A program made the translations under genes and the position numbers. A stretch of 27,958 nucleotides of DNA from the NCBI GenBank assembly GCA_013365325.1, contig JABVXV010000544.1:1-27958 (forward strand), given 5' to 3'. Under the pieces are notes generated by a model. It was given only the letters and a program-made list of their open reading frames with translations. It searched no databases and was not told the origin of the DNA. The stretch is from Dipetalonema caudispina. Taxonomy: Eukaryota > Nematoda > Chromadorea > Rhabditida > Onchocercidae. How positions within the stretch are numbered: position 1 is the first letter of the stretch; the number at the start of each line of letters is the position of its first letter. Below, piece after piece: positions 25,501 through 27,958 of the stretch.

Positions 25501-27063
25501 AATTTCTTTATTTTTGGCAAAATATTCACAAATGACTTGTAAAGAAAAAAAAAGGATGGGAAACGATGCCCGACATTGAATTCTATCTTACATGCTGTGT
25601 TAATCTTTCAACTATGTAAATTTCTTCTCTCTTTTAATTTCTTTAAATCATTTTAAGATTAAAGATTACTTATATATGATGGCGAATAAAAGTGAATAAA
25701 AAACTTTTTTGTCCAATTTACCTTTTAAAGATTGCCATCAAATTTGTTATTATTCCTTTTTTTTTTCAATTCTAAATACATTTTTTATGTTTTTAGTATA
25801 AATTACAAAAAAAAGGAAAGCAAATACTTAAATATAATTAATAAAATTGTGATTAGATTAAAACTTGAAAAATTATTTTGTTATGAATTGATTTTGTTGA
25901 AATGTTGACTTGTTAATTGTTAATAATTGAAATCATCAAAATAAAGCATTATATCTAGGAATAATTAATATTTATAAATGAGAAAGTGTAGTATAAATAT
26001 TTGAACATTTCAGAGTTTCCCCTTAAACTTTTAAAATGTAAATTCTGAGGGTTTAGAAAAAATAAATTCTGTAAATATTTATAATATTTATTACGGCATT
26101 GGAATATTTTAACATTTGAATCATTCAATTGCTAAAATTAATTTTTGCAGGAAAGAGAAGAGTGTTTGACGTCCAGTCCATCACCATTAGAAGAACATCA
26201 GGAAGATTCAGGAATAGAGAATAATTGTCGAAGTAGTTCTATTGACGATCATTCACCGGCTGCATCTGTTGATTTTTATCCGTCAAGTTAGTTTTTTTTT
26301 TCTTTCTTTTTAATCAAATTTTAATTTAAATTAAGGAAAAGAAAAGATAAAAAAGGAATATTTGTATTTCAATCTCTTATATAAAGGCATATTTTCGAAG
26401 TTAATGGAAGAAAATCTTTCAAAAATGCGTAGGTATTTAATTGAGTTTTCATATTAGAAAAAGAAAAAAAAAAAGGAAAGATTTCAATCTCATCAAATTT
26501 TATGATCTGTATATGTGTGATTAGAAAAAATATTGAGAAAAGCACTAGAATAAAACATGATTTTTGGCCTAAATTCTACAAAATTTATGAGATTTTTTTT
26601 GTTGTTATCATTTTTTTTTTCCCTTCTTTTAGAAATATTATTAGTGCTATGAATTTAATCAGCACTAGGAATTACGATGGTTGTACTAAATTAATTGAAA
26701 ATTTTTAACGACATATTTTATTCAGCATTTTACAATTTTTTTTTTTTTATATTTTAGACATGATTGAATTCGCAATATTTCAAGTTTCATTTTTTGGTCT
26801 CCTATATTTCAGTTGAATTAAATCAATTGGATACCAGGAATTCATTTACTTCATCATTATCACCATCACCACCAAATCATCAACAATATTATTATCAACA
26901 TCTTGAATTATCATCACCATCAATCCTATCTTTTCCTGAAAAAAGCTTTACTCATCCGGTATTTGATCATAGTCTAAGTGCTACAAAAGATAGTTATTTA
27001 ACACCTTCTACAAGCAAATTATTTCGTACAGATACAATCACAAAAGCTGATTTCCCTGAACAG
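5203..27063 (+). CDS. LMO7/LIMCH1-like protein, 15 exons, C-terminus beyond the window (gene-level entry)
   Basis: Coding segments: 5203-5292, 5386-5459, 6003-6138, 6331-6461, 12217-12280, 12725-12927, 13143-13202, 14154-14208, 16273-16361, 16774-16888, 18229-18357, 18623-18741, 19082-19253, 26151-26286, 26813-27063. They total 1824 nt, or 608 codons without a stop. Every junction has GT and AG at the intron ends and preserves frame. Residues about 20-120 resemble an LMO7/LIMCH1-type CH domain. Residues about 362-410 resemble the family's central block (WQxxLxxWxxKRK). Residues 436-470 are Gln/His-rich, and 480-608 are Ser/Pro-rich and probably disordered. Family members act at actin structures and cell junctions; function here is inferred from that. 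Introns 4 and 13 are very long (5.8 and 6.9 kb). Exons 4, 7 and 8 have the weakest independent support. The stop codon and any LIM domain lie outside the window. Confidence 0.75.
5386..5459 (+). CDS. Exon 2, CH-like domain
   Basis: It is preceded by a strong acceptor (T-run then TTCAG) and ends at CGCAA|GTAAC, phase 2. Residues 31-54 read VTCRELFIDSDDFIYSLRYG and four more. This aligns with the family pattern V-T-x-x-x-F-x-x-x-D-F-x-x-x-L-x-x-G, so the first two CH helices are recognisable. The usual LLC after the Gly is replaced by THLRK. Confidence 0.8.
5598..5905. repeat. Degenerate 41-bp tandem repeat (minisatellite) in intron 2
   Basis: About seven diverged units are based on a 41-bp period. 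Typical parts are GCATGCAATCATTTAC and AGAATAAAGTCAATTACA. Three consecutive units from about 5645 to 5767 are exactly 41 bp each with roughly 75-80% identity by eye; the outer units carry indels (one near 45 bp). The last units read into an open frame that runs straight into exon 3. Confidence 0.85.
6003..6138 (+). CDS. Exon 3, CH-like domain middle
   Basis: It follows GATTTTCAG and ends GATGAA|GTATGC, phase 0. It encodes 45 residues beginning IINKIIPDCFDLSHS, which aligns with the LINKLKPG...INRLS segment of LMO7-type CH domains. The usual G-L-D-N-I helix that follows in the family is replaced by a segment containing CGKTIRTTRQILARANIS, so the domain is diverged and a little shorter. The frame is also open upstream through the end of intron 2, so intron retention would not add a stop there. 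Confidence 0.8.
6285..6311. repeat. (AAAAG)n short repeat in intron 3
   Basis: Five copies of AAAAG lie just upstream of exon 4. Their position just before the acceptor makes a conventional pyrimidine tract impossible there. Confidence 0.9.
6331..6461 (+). CDS. Exon 4, end of CH-like region
   Basis: The frame (DWISQFLLICLYRLRIPRHL and on) is open for the whole exon and ends at GAACA|GTATGT, a good donor in phase 2. The hydrophobic helix at its start would fit the last CH helix (family pattern VLVTxYWLG). The acceptor ATTTGAAG is poor, with no TTTCAG and a purine-rich upstream. It was chosen because it alone joins exon 3 in frame; an acceptor after AATTAAAG at 6311-6318 hits a stop. Confidence 0.55.
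7679..7728. repeat. (TG)n dinucleotide microsatellite
   Basis: About 25 TG units with one C interruption near 7706, preceded by an imperfect ATATACATATGTGTATGCA stretch. Confidence 0.97.
8749..8769. repeat. (AT)n run
   Basis: An alternating AT/TA tract lies immediately upstream of the hairpin at 8772-8820. Confidence 0.85.
8772..8820 (+). repeat. 19-bp inverted repeat with 11-base loop (hairpin) in intron 4
   Basis: The left arm 8772-8790 (AACATTTCTCATTGATCAT) is the reverse complement of the right arm 8802-8820 except at one position. In a sense-strand RNA that position would be a U-G wobble, so all 19 positions can pair. The loop is 8791-8801. Pairing does not extend beyond the arms. No target-site duplication or longer terminal repeat is visible. 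It could be a small RNA hairpin, a cruciform, or the relic of a tiny foldback element. Confidence 0.85.
8892..9082. repeat. (CAT)n / (ATC)n imperfect trinucleotide array
   Basis: About 190 bp of CAT/ATC units with frequent CAC, CGT, TAT and ATT variants. Because it lacks TAA, TAG and TGA in several frames it yields long runs of His, Ile, Asp or Met on both strands. These are repeat translations, not genes. Confidence 0.97.
12217..12280 (+). CDS. Exon 5 of the LMO7/LIMCH1-like gene
   Basis: It follows TATTTGCAG and ends AAGG|GTATGT. It is open in the one frame that joins both neighbours (residues 145-165, LISAVGKFSECENYDSIRIR and one Arg). Codons are less AT-biased than the flanks. No domain is recognised. 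The peptide probably continues a helical region after the CH-like domain. Confidence 0.65.
12281..12724 (+). other. Intron 5
   Basis: 444 bp of AT-rich intron. It contains a short direct repeat (TTCACAAATTTGCTAAATATTTTTAA at about 12451 and 12495). No gene is seen. Confidence 0.6.
12725..12927 (+). CDS. Exon 6, hydrophobic helical segment
   Basis: Clear nematode acceptor (CTATTTCAG) and good donor (GTTAG|GTAAAC, phase 2). It encodes 67 residues starting FCATILALFNACNSIVHVPQ, with later LEPLIQYHLFICRNRPNPS and LGRPNFDLISVVSSLVQQV. The composition suggests an amphipathic, well-folded helical segment rather than a membrane span. I do not recognise it from vertebrate LMO7 or LIMCH1, so it may be lineage-specific. 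Confidence 0.8.
13143..13202 (+). CDS. Exon 7, short linker exon (tentative)
   Basis: A T-run precedes the acceptor CATACAAG, and the donor is ATAA|GTAGGC, so both sites are moderate. The frame gives residues 234-252, IRIRSQPFFPLPDHTDQIH, which read like a proline-containing linker, and the 60-nt length keeps phase 2 on both sides. It can be skipped without changing frame on its own, but exon 8 joins more sensibly with it in place. Confidence 0.5.
   Translation, partial: HTNTITTIFSTSRSYRSDT
13203..14153 (+). other. Intron 7
   Basis: 951 bp holding the (CA)n array and AT-rich DNA with several long T-runs near its 3' end. An 87-codon open frame across 13925-14188 is driven by TTT runs and overlaps exon 8 in another frame. 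No other gene is seen. Confidence 0.55.
13506..13566. repeat. (CA)n dinucleotide microsatellite in intron 7
   Basis: About 30 CA units with AAA and ATA interruptions. Confidence 0.97.
14154..14208 (+). CDS. Exon 8 of the LMO7/LIMCH1-like gene (tentative)
   Basis: The acceptor is TTATTGTAG and the donor GACGAG|GTTTGT. The 55-nt length is exactly what converts the phase 2 of exons 6/7 to the phase 0 needed by exon 9; joining exon 6 or 7 directly to exon 9 gives an immediate stop. It encodes FNDEITNRKQLNTISSDE, a polar, probably disordered stretch. Confidence 0.6.
14209..16272 (+). other. Intron 8, 2.1 kb
   Basis: Besides the duplicated hairpin block it contains stretches of degenerate short motifs: ATTATCAT/ATTACC around 15255-15380 and TACTTAAATATTT-like repeats around 15650-15890. 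No coding exon is supported; the 85-codon frame at 15257-15514 is repeat-driven. Confidence 0.55.
14221..14444. repeat. Diverged tandem duplication (~115 bp unit) with a conserved hairpin, intron 8
   Basis: Units at about 14221-14336 and 14340-14444 share a CCTC..T-run, the segment TATTGAxTATTTGATTA, and the core GCTATAATTTCTTATAGC. The core is a palindrome around TTTC. In the first unit the stem is 7 bp (14307-14324); in the second it is a perfect 11 bp (14410-14435). Confidence 0.75.
16273..16361 (+). CDS. Exon 9 of the LMO7/LIMCH1-like gene
   Basis: The acceptor is ATTTTATTTTAG. The donor is weak (GAGCAG|GTTAAA) but phase 2 fits exon 10. Residues 272-300 include MDYNYTVKKYLADLNSEYST, comparable in position and tone to the acidic/aromatic linker segments between the CH domain and the central block in family members. 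No specific motif is assigned. Confidence 0.7.
16362..16773 (+). other. Intron 9
   Basis: 412 bp of AT-rich intron. An imperfect repeat (ACxTTTTAATTTxAAATTxxxCAATTxTAACTTxT) occurs at about 16560 and 16612. The downstream exon's frame is open back to about 16688, but that part is A-run sequence. Confidence 0.6.
16774..16888 (+). CDS. Exon 10, Ser/Arg-rich linker
   Basis: Good acceptor (ATTCCTTACAG) and donor (TCACAG|GTATTA, phase 0). Residues 302-339 begin YSAGTNGSRSGPSYASERST, a low-hydrophobicity linker with several Ser residues in basic context that could be phosphorylated. Codons have clearly more G and C than the flanking introns. Confidence 0.82.
16889..18228 (+). other. Intron 10
   Basis: 1.34 kb. 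A degenerate repeat of about 110-140 bp lies at 17052-17385. A second family of short ATATTTxAAAATCAAT/AAACATTTC motifs occurs around 17915-18120. No exon is supported. Confidence 0.55.
17052..17385. repeat. Degenerate direct repeat, about 2.3 copies
   Basis: Copies start near 17060, 17171 and 17311. Shared landmarks are AGT(A/-)xTCGAxGxATT, then GCC(G/A)AATTxTAATAAATAA(G/A)CGA, then ATTTAATCCxTTGCATATTT and ATACAAAGC. Spacing varies from about 111 to 140 bp. No ORF or terminal repeats are seen. Confidence 0.7.
18229..18357 (+). CDS. Exon 11, start of the central conserved block
   Basis: The acceptor is TTTATAG; the donor AATATG|GTACAC is phase 0. Residues 340-382 include FVTAQSGATALCEQAKQQL followed by IISDQQKRIRDEVRKNM, a predicted charged helix. 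Its position directly before the W-rich exon mirrors the 'LRQLRYEEMQKIKSQ'-type helix that precedes the same block in LMO7. Confidence 0.85.
18623..18741 (+). CDS. Exon 12, LMO7/LIMCH1-type WQxxLxxWxxKRK block
   Basis: The acceptor is AATAATTTCAG; the donor is CCAATAG|GTTTTT, phase 2. It encodes CKDDDDETGW (383-392), then QSNLDSWLSKRKTAILRW (393-410). Known LMO7 and LIMCH1 proteins have a KWQDDLxxWKxRRKS motif at this place, in the segment Pfam lists as a DUF shared by the two (DUF4757, from memory). W392, L396, W399 and the K402-R403-K404 run are kept. This is the strongest family evidence in the window. Confidence 0.87.
18742..19081 (+). other. Intron 12
   Basis: 340 bp of AT-rich intron with an 18-A run near 18909-18925. 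Nothing else seen. Confidence 0.6.
19082..19253 (+). CDS. Exon 13, Gln/His-rich segment
   Basis: The acceptor is AATATTTTAG; the donor TCAAAAAAG|GTTAAT is phase 0. It starts NKEREDIAQSKIAQ, continuing the charged helix of the central block (family pattern KKEEREEIEKQ). Then come nine Gln (436-444, eight CAA and one CAG), Tyr, and alternating His4 and Gln3 clusters up to about residue 468. The CAA/CAT codons form a coding microsatellite that could vary in length. Confidence 0.85.
19604..19643. repeat. Imperfect (CA)n stretch
   Basis: Forty bases of CA units with ATG, ATA and CTC interruptions. Confidence 0.85.
20208..20340. repeat. Short direct repeats with two palindromes
   Basis: The 16-mer GGCGTATTTCACGTTT occurs at 20233-20248 and again at 20287-20302, offset 54 bp. 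AATTACAC plus ATTATTCGT occurs at both ends of the block. CACGAATTATTCGTG (20208-20222) is an inverted repeat and CTACACGTGTAG (20273-20284) is a perfect 12-bp palindrome containing an E-box CACGTG. The block is more GC-rich than its surroundings. Confidence 0.75.
21078..21184. repeat. (CA)n / (CATA)n compound microsatellite
   Basis: CA and CATATA units pass into at least ten CATA units (about 21129-21171). Open frames on both strands here are translations of the repeat. Confidence 0.96.
22162..22179. repeat. 18-bp perfect palindrome ATTCATTTGCAAATGAAT
   Basis: The two 9-bp halves are exact reverse complements. The centre TTTGCAAA resembles POU/octamer-type sites, but function cannot be told from sequence alone. 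Confidence 0.7.
22723..22795 (+). tRNA. tRNA-Lys-CTT: tRNA-Lys, anticodon CTT
   Basis: A complete 73-nt cloverleaf. The acceptor stem GCCCGGT/ATCGGGC has one G-T wobble. The D arm is GCTC...GAGC with GG in the loop. The anticodon arm is CCAGA-CTCTTAA-TCTGG with CTT at 22756-22758. The variable loop is short and the T arm is GCGGG-TTCGAGC-CCCGC. The A box (TAGCTCAGTCGG) and B box (GGTTCGAGCC) are intact and there is no intron. A TTTT at 22820-22823 is the likely RNA polymerase III terminator. The base after the acceptor stem (discriminator, 22795) is T; eukaryotic tRNA-Lys normally has G. It lies in sense orientation inside intron 13. Confidence 0.95.
22820..22823 (+). terminator. RNA polymerase III terminator (TTTT) of the tRNA gene
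   Basis: First run of four T after the tRNA 3' end, 25 bp downstream. Confidence 0.65.
24429..24620 (+). CDS. Possible alternative last exon of the LMO7/LIMCH1-like gene, or a gene fragment
   Basis: Directly after an acceptor TTAATTTATAG there is an open frame of 63 codons ending in TGA at 24618-24620. It includes LFQKLARSLSDIAEENINF, TESLSKLRKYSNLI and SPSRLYNILGRYD. It starts in phase 0, the phase in which exon 13 ends, so splicing 19253 to 24429 would give a product with a different C-terminus. The composition (amphipathic helix then a polar tail) is protein-like, but an open frame this long is not rare at this base composition. No donor is seen before the stop. I do not recognise the peptide. 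A hairpin and AATAAA lie 410-441 bp downstream. Confidence 0.4.
   Translation, partial: LSKYYNNLKVNSTSNIKLFQKLARSLSDIAEENINFTESLSKLRKYSNLISPSRLYNILGRYD
24617..24964 (+). CDS. Asn-rich open frame, overlapping frame; doubtful
   Basis: 115 codons are open in the +2 frame relative to the preceding exon's end, starting at TTG with no ATG nearby upstream. The peptide includes QFRNCDSRYLMYNLWNERDG and an Asn-rich tract encoded by AAT/GAT repeats (about 24785-24846). By rough chance calculation an uninterrupted frame this long is unexpected at this AT content, although the repeat helps keep it open. It could be frame-shifted continuation of the exon at 24429, 3' UTR, or non-coding. Confidence 0.2.
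   Translation: MIAIYNNNGQFRNCDSRYLMYNLWNERDGTTSKVNTISCNLEYSLSIYQQNGNDIMDNSNISNDNNNNGSNNDNNNSYSIKIVNETTDMTYFIPQKAIRIFISPLLLCSFNIKII
25030..25061 (+). terminator. Inverted repeat plus AATAAA: possible polyadenylation site
   Basis: CCATTTGTAA (25030-25039) and TTACAAATGG (25041-25050) form a perfect 10-bp inverted repeat around one base, followed six bases later by AATAAA (25056-25061). Placed about 440 bp after the stop of the 24429-24620 open frame, it would suit a 3' end, but AATAAA is common in DNA this AT-rich. Confidence 0.35.
25430..25456. repeat. 13-bp A/T inverted repeat
   Basis: AAAATTTTAATTT and AAATTAAAATTTT are exact complements around a single T. The sequence is all A/T, so this is likely coincidental. 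Confidence 0.5.
26151..26286 (+). CDS. Exon 14, acidic Ser/Pro-rich segment
   Basis: The acceptor is TTTTTGCAG; the donor CCGTCAA|GTTAGT is phase 1. Residues 480-524 start EREECLTSSPSPLEEHQEDS and continue GIENNCRSSSIDDHSPAAS. This is a disordered, acidic, Ser/Pro-rich stretch typical of the region between the central block and the C-terminal LIM domain. Several Ser-Pro sites could be phosphorylated. Codons are markedly richer in G+C than the intron. Confidence 0.83.
26287..26812 (+). other. Intron 14
   Basis: 526 bp of AT-rich intron with A- and T-runs. The 68-codon frame at 26502-26708 is not convincing. Confidence 0.6.
26813..27063 (+). CDS. Exon 15, Ser/Thr/Pro/Gln-rich segment (last exon in window)
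   Basis: The acceptor is CCTATATTTCAG, entering at phase 1. It encodes residues 526-608, with RNSFTSSLSPSPPNHQQYYY and later SLSATKDSYLTPSTSKLFRT, ending KADFPEQ. It is low complexity and probably disordered. The end is placed at CAG|GTCAGC, phase 0. That donor is weaker than GTAAG, and the frame stays open to a TAA at 27154-27156, so a read-through stop is possible. The added residues look like translated intron, so a further exon beyond the window is more likely. Confidence 0.8.
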
Positions 27064-27526
27064 GTCAGCAATTTCATTTATAACAATCATTACTTTTATT
27101 ATTTTTTCGAATATTTATTAAGTAATAACATCCATTTAACGATTATTCTCGCTTAATTATCCTACATAATCATTATAAATGGCATAAAAATTACCGATTT
27201 TTTGAATATTTAATAAATGACAGGCATTCATTTAACAATAGAATAAAGCTCAAAGAAAAGAAACTTGTTTTCAAAAAATTTTAAACTGTTGATTTGTCCT
27301 TGAAAATTAAATGATTCAAGTAATGATAGCAATAAACATTAATTCTCGCAATAAATTTACTAGAATTATTATTAAATCATTGCTGTTGTAAACTCATCCG
27401 ATCACTCCTTCTCCGAATATCTGCCAATTTTGGCAAATGGAAAGCATTTTTTAAACATAATTTTCAATTCAAACATCTATTTTATTTTACATTTTTACCT
27501 ATTTCTTTATTTTAAATAGTGTATTG

Positions 27527-27559
<33 letters not shown>

Positions 27560-27838
27560 AATGAGTAATTATGGTTGCATTAATCGTAAACTTGTTTATA
27601 ACTTCACATTAATATATTATGGCTAACGGTAATTGATGGTAATCAATTCGATTTTTTCATCGTTTTTTTCACCAATTTTTGTAAATTATTTTACTTGAAA
27701 AAGTTTCCATTTTTGATTTAAATTGAATTTATTGAAGAGACAAATTGTGGCAAAATTTTTTCTTTTCTTATAGTTTGTTCAAAATCTAGAAATATTTTAG
27801 AAAGAATTAATCATTTGATTTTTTTCACTTTATAATAA
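27064..27838 (+). other. Probable intron 15 (partial)
   Basis: AT-rich intron-like DNA with a 31-A run (27527-27557). No exon or LIM-type Cys/His coding pattern is visible before the right edge. Confidence 0.5.
27527..27557. repeat. Poly(A) run of about 31
   Basis: Uninterrupted A-run. There is no coding sequence or retroelement 3' end before it, so it is most likely a mononucleotide repeat. Confidence 0.95.
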
Positions 27839-27860
27839 AATAATAATAATAATAATAATG

Positions 27861-27958
<98 letters not shown>
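27839..27958. repeat. (AAT)n trinucleotide microsatellite at right edge
   Basis: About 40 copies of TAA/AAT with one GAT variant near 27860, running to the last base. It is the reverse complement of the array at 1-134. Confidence 0.97.

Larger units (their letters stand above)
19254..26150 (+). other. Intron 13, 6.9 kb
   Basis: The longest intron. It contains CA/CATA arrays, a small repeat and palindrome cluster at 20208-20340, a tRNA-Lys gene, a purine-rich patch (about 23290-23860), and a possible alternative last exon with AATAAA (24429-25061). The 140-codon frame at 21414-21836 is T-rich and not convincing as coding. Confidence 0.6.

Noticed and set aside
27064..27156. Read-through of exon 15 to the TAA at 27154
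   Set aside because: The 30 added residues look like translated intron, and a GTCAGC donor is available. Kept only as a less likely alternative.
27527..27557. Poly(A) tail of a retroelement or processed pseudogene
   Set aside because: No coding or element sequence and no target-site duplication was seen around it; a plain A-run is simpler.

Overview
The window looks like nuclear DNA from a small, very AT-rich invertebrate genome, most likely a nematode. By eye it is well over 70% A+T (not counted). Intron 3' ends mostly fit the short nematode consensus TTTCAG/TTTTAG with no separate branch-point or polypyrimidine tract, and a eukaryotic tRNA gene with A and B boxes is present. A spirurid or filarial-type nematode is my best guess, but it is inference. 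Nothing here is bacterial or phage.

One multi-exon gene on the + strand occupies most of the window. I rebuilt 15 coding exons from 5203 to 27063. All 14 splice junctions keep a single open frame, giving 608 codons that end in phase 0 and presumably continue past the right edge. The product has an N-terminal calponin-homology (CH)-like segment. It also has a block around W392-x6-W399 followed by K402-R403-K404, which resembles the conserved central block of the LMO7/LIMCH1 family of actomyosin and cell-junction LIM proteins. After that come a Gln/His-rich stretch and Ser/Pro-rich acidic exons. No LIM or PDZ domain lies in the window; in this family the LIM domain would be C-terminal, to the right.

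Layout: 1-134 is an (ATT)n array. 135-4986 holds no gene I can support. A short possible 5' exon lies at 4987-5021. Exons 1-4 (5193-6461) encode the CH-like part. Intron 4 (6462-12216) holds microsatellites and a clean 19-bp hairpin. Exons 5-13 (12217-19253) encode the middle of the protein. Intron 13 (19254-26150) carries a tRNA-Lys(CTT) gene at 22723-22795 and a phase-compatible possible alternative last exon at 24429-24620, with a hairpin and AATAAA downstream. Exons 14-15 (26151-27063) follow, then intron-like sequence, a poly(A) run and a terminal (AAT)n array.

The window begins with (TTA)n and ends with (AAT)n, so its limits may be where an assembly broke on trinucleotide repeats. I found no mobile-element ORF, CRISPR array, or obviously new multi-gene system. 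The observations most worth checking are the divergent CH domain, the possible short isoform ending inside intron 13, the intronic hairpin, and the tRNA-Lys with an unusual discriminator base.
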